Assembly: GCA_027008345.1 (NCBI GenBank)
Contig: JALTBU010000086.1
Location: 1 to 7,450, forward strand
DNA length: 7,450 nucleotides
Direction of reading: 5' to 3'
Origin: Nautiliaceae bacterium
GTDB lineage: Bacteria; Campylobacterota; Campylobacteria; Campylobacterales; Nautiliaceae
Shown: positions 1-6,715 of the stretch, piece after piece
How positions within the stretch are numbered: the first letter of the stretch is position 1
Layout: every line of letters starts with the position of its first letter
Notes under the pieces: model-generated
Databases searched by the model: none
The model's input: only the letters and a program-made list of their open reading frames with translations
Told to the model about the DNA's origin: nothing
Position numbers and translations under genes: made by a program

Positions 1-626
1 AGCTGTTCAAAAATAGCTTTAAATTTAGGAACTACTAATAAAATCAAAAATACAAATGCAACCACTATTGCTATTAATGTAATAATAGGATATCTAAGCG
101 CTTTTATCATTTTTCTTCTGTTTTGATACATATTATCATATATATCAGCAAGATAATTTAATGCATTAACCAAATCACCTGTCTGTTCTCCAAGCCTTAT
201 CATTGCAAGAGAAATACCACCAACATAATTTTCATATTCTGCAAAAACATCTGAGAGGGTTTTTCCACTGTCAATTGCCTCAGCTGCTTTTAAAAACATT
301 TCTTTAATAAGCCTGTCTTTTGTGTTTTTACCAATATCTTCAAGTGCGTCTTTAAGAGAAATTCCTGCTTTTATTAAAACAGCAAGTTCTCTTATTGATG
401 AAATGTAGCTTGGATAATTCAATTTCTTTCTAAAAATTTTATTATTTACAATATCTTTAAAAACTTTTACCTTTTCTTCAAAAGGCATAGGAACTTCTTC
501 AATTTTTACAAGAAGTCCTTTATAATTTTTCTTCGCATCAATTATAGCTTCTGCTTTATTTAACGACTTAATTATAAAATCTTGCTGTTTTCCCCTGTAA
601 AATACTGAAACTTTAAAATATTTCAT
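1..626 (-). CDS. gspF: Type II secretion/type IV pilus inner-membrane platform protein, GspF/PilC family (partial, C-terminus missing)
   Basis: Polytopic inner-membrane protein on which the secretion/pilus ATPase acts. The reading frame starts at ATG 626-624 and runs off the left edge without a stop, giving 208 residues; family members are usually about 400, so roughly the N-terminal half is present. After a short N-terminal region, the first T2SSF domain covers about residues 75-200, with family-like stretches RELAVLIKAGISLKDAL (79-95), GKTLSDVF (121-128) and IRLGEQTGDL (143-152). A hydrophobic membrane segment follows RYP at about 180-199 and ends VVPKF, as is typical. The start ATG overlaps the TGA of the upstream ATPase gene (ATGA, 4 bases) and is preceded by an AGGGTGG ribosome site at 634-640, which fixes the start. 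The closest functional parallel I recall is Campylobacter CtsF of the natural transformation system; pilus assembly or protein secretion cannot be excluded. Confidence 0.93.
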   Translation of the reverse strand, partial: MKYFKVSVFYRGKQQDFIIKSLNKAEAIIDAKKNYKGLLVKIEEVPMPFEEKVKVFKDIVNNKIFRKKLNYPSYISSIRELAVLIKAGISLKDALEDIGKNTKDRLIKEMFLKAAEAIDSGKTLSDVFAEYENYVGGISLAMIRLGEQTGDLVNALNYLADIYDNMYQNRRKMIKALRYPIITLIAIVVAFVFLILLVVPKFKAIFEQ

Positions 627-2257
627 ATTTTTGCCACCCTGTATACTTCTTCTAATGTAGTTATTTTATTTTTAGCTTTAATTATACCATCAAAAAACAT
701 CTTTTTAAATCCTTGTGATTCTAAATATCTCATAATTTCGATTCTGTCTTTATTTTTTGCAATAAGTCCTTCAAGCCTGTCATCATTTAAAAATATTTCG
801 GTAATAAGTGTCCTTCCAAGATATCCGGTCATATCACATTTTTCACAACCTTTTCCCCTGTAAAAAACAGTATCATTTCCTATAAGATTTCTTATAGGTT
901 CAAGATATGCTTCGCTTGGTTTATAAGGTTCCATACAATAAGGACAGTTTGTTCTAACAAGTCTTTGAGCTTCAACTCCTACAAGGGCCGCTGCAACCAT
1001 ATATGGTTCAGCACCCATATCAACCATCCTGCTTATTGCACTTACTGAATCGTTGGTATGAAGAGTTGAAAGTACAAGATGCCCCGTAAGTGCCGCTTTT
1101 ATCGCAATTTCAAGTGTTTCAAGATCCCTAATCTCACCTATCATTATAATATCAGGATCCTGTCTTAATATACTTCTAAGGGCACTGGCAAAAGTAATTC
1201 CAGCCCTTTGATTAACTTGTACTTGTTGAATTCCATTTAATTTATATTCTACCGGATCTTCAACAGTAATAACTTTAACATCAGGCTTTGCTATTTCATT
1301 AAGTGAAGCATATAATGTAGTTGATTTACCACTTCCTGTCGGTCCCGTAACAAGGAAAATACCATTTGGTTTAGATAAAGCATTTCTTAAAATATTTAAA
1401 TTTTTAGGTGTAATACCTATATCATCAAGTTTTTTTAAAATATTTCTTTTATCAAGTATTCTTATAACTACACTCTCACCCCATATTGTAGGGAGTGTAG
1501 AAACCCTAAAATCAAACTCGTTTCTATCAAGAGTTAATGAAAATCCTCCATCTTGGGGCTTTCTTTTCTCACTAACATCCATTTTTGCTTCAAGTTTAAT
1601 TCTTGAATCAAGTGCATTAAAAATTTCATAATCAAAATCTATAAATTCCCTAAGCTTTCCTAAAATTCTAAACCTGACAACTGCCCCGTCTTCTTCTGCT
1701 TCTATATGAATATCACTTGCTTTTTTTATAATTGCATTTTTAATAATATAAATCATCAGTTGAAAAATAGCCGATTCACCTTTTGCTTCAGCCCCTTTAA
1801 GTTCTTTTTTAACACTTTCTATGAGACTTTTTAATTTCACCCTTTGTTCTATAATATTGAGGGCTTTTTCTATGTCTTCTTTGTGGGCTAATAAAAATTC
1901 TATTTTTTTATCAGGAAAAAATCTTTTAAAATAACTCTGTGCATTCCAATCAATTGGATTAACCATTGCTATTTTAACTTCATCAATACCTATATCAAAA
2001 GGTACAGCCTGAGTCTGTTTTAAAATAGTATAAGGAATATTTATATTTCTCAGTCTCAAATTATCAAGACTTGATACATAATTTACATTTAATTCATTTG
2101 CCAAAAGTTTTAAATATAAATCTTTTGATATTAAATTAGTATCATATAAAATATCCATTAATTTTTTTTGGGGATTGTGTTTTTGATACTCTAATGCTTT
2201 ATTTAATTGAGCTTGGGTAATAATTCCATTTTTTACTAATTTTTCTCCTATTACCAA
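623..2257 (-). CDS. gspE: Type II secretion/type IV pilus assembly ATPase, GspE/PilB family
   Basis: Cytoplasmic hexameric ATPase that powers assembly of a pilus or pseudopilus. The 544 residues are close to full length for the family. An N-terminal GspE/MshE-like domain (about 1-135) precedes the catalytic core: Walker A GPTGSGKST (305-313), Asp box around ITVEDPVEY (330-338), Walker B DPDIIMIGE (367-375) with Glu375, and His box TGHLVLSTLH (391-400). Two CxxC pairs (C438/C441 and C471/C474) form the tetracysteine zinc site of the GspE/PilB branch, which PilT retraction ATPases lack. The start is TTG at 2257-2255, seven bases inside the end of the upstream gene, with AAAAGGA upstream; no nearby ATG gives the conserved GEKLVKNGIIT beginning. 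The stop overlaps the gspF start. Campylobacter CtsE, needed for DNA uptake, is the likely functional parallel, but sequence alone does not separate DNA uptake from pilus or secretion roles. Confidence 0.95.
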   Translation of the reverse strand: MVIGEKLVKNGIITQAQLNKALEYQKHNPQKKLMDILYDTNLISKDLYLKLLANELNVNYVSSLDNLRLRNINIPYTILKQTQAVPFDIGIDEVKIAMVNPIDWNAQSYFKRFFPDKKIEFLLAHKEDIEKALNIIEQRVKLKSLIESVKKELKGAEAKGESAIFQLMIYIIKNAIIKKASDIHIEAEEDGAVVRFRILGKLREFIDFDYEIFNALDSRIKLEAKMDVSEKRKPQDGGFSLTLDRNEFDFRVSTLPTIWGESVVIRILDKRNILKKLDDIGITPKNLNILRNALSKPNGIFLVTGPTGSGKSTTLYASLNEIAKPDVKVITVEDPVEYKLNGIQQVQVNQRAGITFASALRSILRQDPDIIMIGEIRDLETLEIAIKAALTGHLVLSTLHTNDSVSAISRMVDMGAEPYMVAAALVGVEAQRLVRTNCPYCMEPYKPSEAYLEPIRNLIGNDTVFYRGKGCEKCDMTGYLGRTLITEIFLNDDRLEGLIAKNKDRIEIMRYLESQGFKKMFFDGIIKAKNKITTLEEVYRVAKI

Positions 2258-2790
2258 TATTTTTCCTTTTTAATTAATTGCGAATTTTTATAAAAATTAA
2301 GAATAATTTCATTGGTTTTTAAATTATAGCTGACACTGATATTATATTCTCCTTCGTTTAAAAAATAGGTTCCATTTTCGGTTTTAGGTTTATATTTTTT
2401 TGTAAGAACAAAAATTTTACCAAGATCATCTGATTCAATATTTGGAATTTGAATATTTTCTATATCAAAACCATCTTCAATATACCTCATTATAAAATTT
2501 TTAATTGTAAAAAGAGAAATTATATAAGTCGAATTTGCTCTGCCCTCTTTTGTGTATCTCAATGCTTTTGCAAGATCGAGTGCATATGTTAAATAATGTT
2601 TTTTTAAACACGCATATGCCACTATAGAAAGCAAATCTTCTCTTTTTTTTTCGTATTTATTTATATATTGCCATCTATGTATACATAAATAACTGAAATA
2701 ATTATGCTTAAAAAGATAAATAATATTTTTATTTTGTAAATTATCGGCTTTTAAAAAAACAAATAAAATCAAGATAAAAACAATTCTCAT
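2251..2790 (-). CDS. Small exported protein of unknown function, first gene of the secretion ATPase operon
   Basis: I do not recognise a family. From ATG 2790 the product is 179 residues. It opens with a basic residue and a hydrophobic stretch, MRIVFILILFVFLKA, with a plausible signal peptidase I site after Ala15; no lipobox is seen. The middle looks helical (CLKKHYLTYALDLAKAL and following), and the C-terminal third alternates hydrophobic and polar residues like a small beta domain. The frame extends upstream to TTG 2817, but I prefer ATG 2790. It has an AAAAGG ribosome site at 2797-2802, places the signal peptide at the N-terminus, and the only visible promoter would start RNA near 2814, downstream of the TTG. 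The TAA stop overlaps the TTG start of gspE by seven bases, so the two are probably translationally coupled. A periplasmic accessory role in the same machine is inference from position only. Confidence 0.75.
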   Translation of the reverse strand: MRIVFILILFVFLKADNLQNKNIIYLFKHNYFSYLCIHRWQYINKYEKKREDLLSIVAYACLKKHYLTYALDLAKALRYTKEGRANSTYIISLFTIKNFIMRYIEDGFDIENIQIPNIESDDLGKIFVLTKKYKPKTENGTYFLNEGEYNISVSYNLKTNEIILNFYKNSQLIKKEKYW

Positions 2791-2820
2791 TAACAGCCTT
2801 TTATTTAATCTATTCAAAAA

Positions 2821-2829
2821 ATTATAACA
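2821..2829 (-). promoter_or_regulatory. Extended -10 promoter for the exported protein-gspE-gspF operon
   Basis: On the minus strand the sequence reads TGTTATAAT, a perfect -10 hexamer (2826-2821) with an extended TG one base upstream. No TTGACA-like -35 is visible, which is normal for Campylobacterota sigma-70 promoters. Predicted transcription start is near 2814, giving a leader of about 24 bases to ATG 2790 that contains the AAAAGG ribosome site. Confidence 0.6.
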
Positions 2830-2845
2830 GATTTTATTATCTATT

Positions 2846-2854
2846 TGCTATAAT
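2846..2854 (+). promoter_or_regulatory. Extended -10 promoter for ilvC
   Basis: TGCTATAAT has a perfect -10 hexamer at 2849-2854 and the extended TG, with T-rich DNA upstream and no clear -35. The predicted start is near 2861, inside a run of eight A (2858-2865), leaving a leader of only about 15 bases. That is too short for an attenuator or riboswitch, so control of ilvC would have to act at initiation or at the A-run. The ribosome site AAGGAG (2864-2869) lies 6 bases before the ATG. Confidence 0.65.
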
Positions 2855-2875
2855 TGCAAAAAAAAGGAGAATTTA

Positions 2876-3895
2876 ATGGGTTTAAATATCTATTATGATA
2901 AAGATTGTGATTTAAATATCATAAAAAATAAAAAAGTTGCAATGATTGGTTTTGGAAGCCAAGGTCATGCTCATGCACTAAATCTTAGAGATAGCGGTGT
3001 TGATGTTGTAGTTGGGCTTAGAAAAGGAAGTAAATCTTGGGAAAAAGCTGAAAAACAAGGTTTTAAAGTATTACCTGTTGCAGAAGCTGTGAAAGATGCT
3101 GATGTAGTAATGATTTTACTTCCAGATGAAATCCAACCTGATGTATATTATAGTGAAATCGAACCAAATTTAAAAGAAGGTGCGACAATAGCATTCGGAC
3201 ACGGATTTAATATTCACTATAAATTAATCAAACCAAGAAAAGATTTAAATGTAATTATGGTGGCACCAAAGGCTCCAGGTCATACAGTAAGAAGTGAATT
3301 TGTAAAAGGCGGAGGAATTCCTGACTTAATCGCAGTTTATCAAGGTGGTGAAGAAGCTAAAAAATTAGCACTAAGTTACGCAAGTGCAATCGGTGGAGGA
3401 AGAACCGGAATTATCGAAACAACTTTCAAAGACGAAACAGAAACAGACCTTTTTGGTGAACAAGCAGTTTTATGCGGTGGTGTTACAAGTCTTATTAAAG
3501 CAGGATTTGATACTTTAACAGAAGCTGGATATGCTCCTGAAATGGCATATTTTGAATGTCTTCACGAACTTAAATTAATTGTTGATTTATTATACGAAGG
3601 TGGAATGGCAAATATGAGATATTCTATCTCAAACACTGCTGAATACGGTGATTATGTAAGCGGTCCAAGAGTTATTGGAGAAGAATCAAGAAAAGCAATG
3701 AAAGAAATACTTAAAGAAATTCAAAACGGTAAATTCGCAAAAGACTTTATACTTGAAAGAAAAGCAGGATATGTAAGAATGAATGCTGAAAGACAGCTTA
3801 CTGAGGATTCTTTACTTGAACAAACAGGTAAAAAACTAAGAAAAATGATGCCTTGGATTACAAAAAACAAAATAGTAGACCCAGATAAAAACTAA
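2876..3895 (+). CDS. ilvC: Ketol-acid reductoisomerase (class I)
   Basis: Second enzyme of valine/isoleucine synthesis: it isomerises and reduces 2-acetolactate or 2-aceto-2-hydroxybutyrate to the 2,3-dihydroxy acid using NAD(P)H and two Mg ions, in the cytoplasm. The 339 residues match the short class I form. The N-terminal Rossmann domain has GFGSQG (25-30) and a cofactor loop LRKGSKSW (48-55) whose Arg and Ser residues suggest NADPH preference. GHGFNIHY (108-115) and VAPKAPGH (129-136) surround the active site. The helical C-terminal domain carries the metal ligands Asp191 and Glu195 in TDLFGEQ and Glu227 and Glu231 in FECLHEL, plus the SNTAEYGD segment (252-259). No key residue is missing. 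Its own promoter and a strong ribosome site lie immediately upstream. It sits directly ahead of minD, as I recall for H. pylori, with a long hairpin between them. Confidence 0.98.
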   Translation: MGLNIYYDKDCDLNIIKNKKVAMIGFGSQGHAHALNLRDSGVDVVVGLRKGSKSWEKAEKQGFKVLPVAEAVKDADVVMILLPDEIQPDVYYSEIEPNLKEGATIAFGHGFNIHYKLIKPRKDLNVIMVAPKAPGHTVRSEFVKGGGIPDLIAVYQGGEEAKKLALSYASAIGGGRTGIIETTFKDETETDLFGEQAVLCGGVTSLIKAGFDTLTEAGYAPEMAYFECLHELKLIVDLLYEGGMANMRYSISNTAEYGDYVSGPRVIGEESRKAMKEILKEIQNGKFAKDFILERKAGYVRMNAERQLTEDSLLEQTGKKLRKMMPWITKNKIVDPDKN

Positions 3896-3937
3896 TATTT
3901 TCTTAGAGGGCTTTTCAAGCCCTTTATAGAGAATATT
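3894..3937 (+). terminator. Long near-perfect hairpin between ilvC and minD; weak terminator or RNA processing site
   Basis: An inverted repeat fills nearly the whole gap. The core AGGGCTT/AAGCCCT has a 3-base TTC loop at 3914-3916. It extends outward with A-U, G-U and C-G pairs and one unpaired T (3927) to AATATT arms at 3894-3899 and 3932-3937, about 20 pairs in total. The left arm takes in the last two bases of the ilvC stop, and the right arm ends just before the AAAGGAG ribosome site of minD. No U-run follows the 3' arm, so it is a poor canonical terminator. Partial termination, RNase III-type cleavage or 3'-end protection of ilvC mRNA are all possible. Confidence 0.5.
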
Positions 3938-3948
3938 AAAGGAGAAAA

Positions 3949-4758
3949 ATGGCAAAAGTTATAACAATTACAAGTGGAAAAGGCGGGGTTGGAAAATCTA
4001 CAACAACTGCAAATGTTGCAACAGCTTTGGCACTTCTTGGCAAAAAAGTAATTGCAGTTGATTTTGATATTGGTCTTAGGAACCTTGATATGATTTTAGG
4101 ACTTGAAAACAGAATTGTTTATGATGTAGTTGATGTTATGGAAGAAAGATGTAATTTAGCACAAGCTATCATTAAAGATAAACGAACACAAAACCTCCAT
4201 TTTCTACCTGCAAGCCAGACAAAAGATAAAACTGTTCTTAACAAAGAAAAAGTTGAAAAATTAATAAACGAACTTAGAAAAAATTTTGATTATATTTTAA
4301 TCGATTCTCCTGCTGGAATCGAAAGCGGATTTGAACATTCTATATTCCTTGCTGATCGTGCTCTTGTTGTAACCACCCCAGAAGTCAGTGCTATAAGAGA
4401 TGCAGATAGAGTAATAGGTATAATTGATGCAAAAAGCAAAAAAGCTCAAAACGGAGAAGAAGTTGAAAAACATATAATTATCAACAGGATAAAACCTGAA
4501 CTTGTTGAAAGAGGCGAAATGCTTCCTATTGAAGATGTTTTAGATCTTCTTTCACTACCGCTTATAGGAATTGTCCCTGATGATGAAGATATTGTTAAAT
4601 CTACAAACCTTGGTAAACCTATCGCACTTGATGAAAAATCTATGGTAGGAGAGGCTTTTAGGAGAATTGCAAAAAGAATAGAAGGTGAAGAAGTTCCTTT
4701 TATAGACCTTAAAGCCAAAAAAGGGTTTTTTAGTAAATTAAAAGGAATATTCAAATGA
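3949..4758 (+). CDS. minD: Septum site-determining ATPase MinD
   Basis: Membrane-cycling ParA/MinD ATPase that, with MinC and MinE, keeps the Z-ring at midcell. The 269 residues match the usual length. The deviant Walker A motif GKGGVGKST (10-18) has signature Lys11 and Lys16; VDFDIGLRNLDMILG (37-51) is the switch I region, IDSPAGIESG (118-127) switch II, and INRIKP (178-183) the nucleotide-base contact. The tail KKGFFSKLKGIFK (257-269) is the amphipathic membrane-targeting helix, with basic and bulky hydrophobic residues in the expected pattern. The ATG has an AAAGGAG ribosome site. The stop overlaps the minE start as ATGA. minC is not in the window; in this phylum it usually lies elsewhere. 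I see no obvious promoter of its own (a weak TATAGA falls inside the preceding hairpin), so it may depend on read-through from ilvC. Confidence 0.98.
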   Translation: MAKVITITSGKGGVGKSTTTANVATALALLGKKVIAVDFDIGLRNLDMILGLENRIVYDVVDVMEERCNLAQAIIKDKRTQNLHFLPASQTKDKTVLNKEKVEKLINELRKNFDYILIDSPAGIESGFEHSIFLADRALVVTTPEVSAIRDADRVIGIIDAKSKKAQNGEEVEKHIIINRIKPELVERGEMLPIEDVLDLLSLPLIGIVPDDEDIVKSTNLGKPIALDEKSMVGEAFRRIAKRIEGEEVPFIDLKAKKGFFSKLKGIFK

Positions 4759-4988
4759 GTTTTTTTGATATCTTTAAAAAGAAAAAAAGCAAAGATGTTG
4801 CAAAAGACAGACTTATGATGATGCTTGCATATGAAAGAGCAAATACCAAGGTTGATAATCTAGATGAAATGAAATCAGAACTTATAAATGTAGTAAAAAA
4901 ATATCTTAATGTTAAAGACATTCATATTAAAACATCTTCAAATCAAGACATTGAAACCTTAGAAGTGGAAATCCTTCTTCAAAAATGA
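4755..4988 (+). CDS. minE: Cell division topological specificity factor MinE
   Basis: MinE stimulates MinD ATPase activity and drives its release from the membrane, producing Min patterning. The 77 residues fall in the usual range of about 75-90. The N-terminal MSFFDIFKKKK is the short amphipathic membrane-binding segment. The anti-MinCD/MinD-contact region is KDRLMMMLAYERA (17-29), close to the conserved RLxxxLxxxR pattern. The C-terminal part (about 35-75) fits the helix-strand dimerisation domain ending in EVEILLQ. It starts within the minD stop (ATGA), with AAAGGA at 4741-4746 eight bases upstream, and its own stop overlaps the next start in the same way, so three consecutive genes are translationally coupled. 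Confidence 0.97.
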   Translation: MSFFDIFKKKKSKDVAKDRLMMMLAYERANTKVDNLDEMKSELINVVKKYLNVKDIHIKTSSNQDIETLEVEILLQK

Positions 4989-6019
4989 AAAAGAAAACTA
5001 CAAGAAAAAAAAGTAAAAAAACTAAAAAAACTTCTTTTTCATTTTATAAATATTTAATATTCGGATTATTAATAACAGTTATTGCACTTGGGGCTTTTAT
5101 TACAGGATATATTTTAAATGAGAAAAAATCTCAAAAAGAAATAAAAAATTATCAAAAAACTCTAATAACATTACAAAATAAAATTGACAAACTGTCATAT
5201 GAAATCAAATCATATAAAAAACAAAAAACAAAAAAGATAAATTTTAATCAAAAACAAAATACTCAAAATTCTGAAATAATTGATTACCTTCAAGCATTAA
5301 AAAATCACAAAAACAAACCACTTATTCAACATACAGAGAAAAATAAAAAAATAAAAACAAACAAACCAAAACTTGTAATTATTATCGATGATGTAGCTTT
5401 TAAAAATGAAGTAAAAATGATTAAATCAATTCCTTATCATATCACACCTTCATTTTTCCCGGGAACCAAAAACCATCCAAATACTCCGTTATATGCAAAA
5501 AAATTTAAAGATTATATGGTACACGTACCTATGGAAGCAATCAACTTTGCACATCCTGAACCAAAAACACTTCTTGCAAATGATAATTACAATACAATCA
5601 AATCCAGAATTGATGAAATAAAAAAAGAATTTCCAAGAGTTCATTTTATTAATAATCATACAGGTAGTAAATTTACCTCCGATTTAGAGGCTATGAATTA
5701 TCTTTTCATAGCTTTAAAAAAAGATAATTTAGGTTTTGTGGATTCAAAAACCACACCTGATTCAAAAGGATATACAGTAGAAAAAATTCATAATATTCCT
5801 TTTTTTCAAAGAGATATTTTTCTTGACAATAGACAAAATCCTCCATATATAAGAAATCAACTTAAAAAAGCAATAAAAATTGCAAAAAAAAGAGGATATG
5901 CCATAGCAATAGGACATCCGCACAAAACGACACTACAAACTATTAAAAATTCAAAAGACCTGTTAAATCAGGTTGATGTAATTACAATTGATGAGCTTGC
6001 AAAATATGCAAAAAATTAA
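4985..6019 (+). CDS. Membrane-anchored divergent polysaccharide deacetylase family protein
   Basis: The 344 residues form an N-terminal Lys/Thr-rich tail (1-20), one transmembrane helix (about 23-44, YLIFGLLITVIALGAFITGY), a charged, probably coiled-coil linker (about 47-125), and a C-terminal divergent polysaccharide deacetylase domain (Pfam Polysacc_deac_2, YibQ-like). The positive-inside tail places the domain in the periplasm. Family motifs are intact: VIIIDD (131-136), HVPME (180-184), NNHTGS (223-228), VDSKTT (252-257), RDIFLDN (276-282) and AIGHPH (308-313), including the Asp pair and histidines expected at a metal-dependent NodB-like site. The substrate is unknown; peptidoglycan or another envelope glycan is a guess supported only by the location beside minDE. 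The ATG overlaps the minE stop with no good ribosome site of its own, pointing to translational coupling. The 3' end overlaps dprA. Confidence 0.88.
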   Translation: MKKKTTRKKSKKTKKTSFSFYKYLIFGLLITVIALGAFITGYILNEKKSQKEIKNYQKTLITLQNKIDKLSYEIKSYKKQKTKKINFNQKQNTQNSEIIDYLQALKNHKNKPLIQHTEKNKKIKTNKPKLVIIIDDVAFKNEVKMIKSIPYHITPSFFPGTKNHPNTPLYAKKFKDYMVHVPMEAINFAHPEPKTLLANDNYNTIKSRIDEIKKEFPRVHFINNHTGSKFTSDLEAMNYLFIALKKDNLGFVDSKTTPDSKGYTVEKIHNIPFFQRDIFLDNRQNPPYIRNQLKKAIKIAKKRGYAIAIGHPHKTTLQTIKNSKDLLNQVDVITIDELAKYAKN

Positions 6020-6707
6020 TATTAATAATTTCGAACTTTTTTATAAGGGAGATTTATCTCTTCTTGAAAAACCGAAAATTGCTATTGTCGGCAGTAGAAA
6101 AGCCAGCAAATATACAAAAGAACTTACTTATCTGCTTGCTAAAAAACTCTCTAAAAAATATATAATTATAAGCGGGGGTGCCCTTGGAGTAGATACAGAG
6201 GCTCATAAAGGAGCATATCCAAATACTATTTTTGTATCGCCATCATCTTTGGATATAATCTATCCAAAATCCAATGAAAATCTTATCAAGAATATTTATA
6301 ATAATGCATTGGCTCTAAGTGAATATAATAAAAATTACAGACCTTATAAATATACATTTTTACAAAGAAACAGAATTATAGTAGCTTTAAGTGATTTTGT
6401 AATAATTGCTGAGGCTGATAAAAAAAGTGGTAGTATGAGAAGTTTTGAATGGGCAAAAGAATACGGCAAAAAAGTATATGTCCTGCCTCACAGAATAAAT
6501 GAAAGTTCCGGTACAAGATATCTTGCAAATACAAACCAGGCCGAAGTTATATGGGATATTAATGAATTTTGCAAAAACTTAGGAATTGAAGAAAATCAAA
6601 AAATAATGAATTTAAATGATGCACTTAAAACTTACGGCTCCCAGCTTTATGAAATGGAGCTTGAAGGGAAAATAAGTATAAAAAATGGAAAAGTCTATTT
6701 TAATTAG
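6006..6707 (+). CDS. dprA: DNA processing protein DprA (Smf)
   Basis: DprA binds incoming single-stranded DNA during natural transformation, protects it and loads RecA. From ATG 6006 the product is 233 residues, shorter than many DprA proteins because there is no N-terminal SAM domain; the compact form is like that of H. pylori. The extended Rossmann core has IVGSRKAS (27-34), SGGALGVD (56-63), SLDIIYP (81-87), FLQRNRIIVALS (118-129), ADKKSGSMRS (137-146) and the INESSGT segment (164-170). A short winged-helix tail follows (about 200-233, YGSQLYEMELEGKI). In-frame TTG 5988 and ATG 5991 lie further upstream but have no better ribosome site and increase the overlap; 6006 still overlaps the deacetylase stop by 14 bases. 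ATG 5991 remains possible. The gene probably serves the same DNA uptake system as the divergent gspE/gspF pair. Confidence 0.93.
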   Translation: MQKININNFELFYKGDLSLLEKPKIAIVGSRKASKYTKELTYLLAKKLSKKYIIISGGALGVDTEAHKGAYPNTIFVSPSSLDIIYPKSNENLIKNIYNNALALSEYNKNYRPYKYTFLQRNRIIVALSDFVIIAEADKKSGSMRSFEWAKEYGKKVYVLPHRINESSGTRYLANTNQAEVIWDINEFCKNLGIEENQKIMNLNDALKTYGSQLYEMELEGKISIKNGKVYFN

Positions 6708-6715
6708 GAATTTAA

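Noticed and set aside
3904..3930. Canonical rho-independent terminator after ilvC
   Set aside because: The hairpin is strong but the 3' arm is followed by TAGAGAATATT rather than a U-run, so complete termination is not supported; kept only as a possible weak terminator or processing site.
3925..3930. TATAGA as a -10 for a separate minD promoter
   Set aside because: It is a poor hexamer match with no extended TG, it lies within the hairpin arm, and its predicted start would fall on the minD ribosome site.
4446..4754. 102-residue open frame on the minus strand inside minD
   Set aside because: It lies wholly opposite the conserved C-terminal part of minD, is Ser/Ile-rich low-complexity sequence, and has no recognisable domain; it is a shadow frame.
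5988..6005. Upstream in-frame TTG 5988 and ATG 5991 as the dprA start
   Set aside because: They have no better ribosome site, enlarge the overlap with the deacetylase gene, and add residues without similarity to known DprA; ATG 6006 is preferred, though 5991 cannot be fully excluded.
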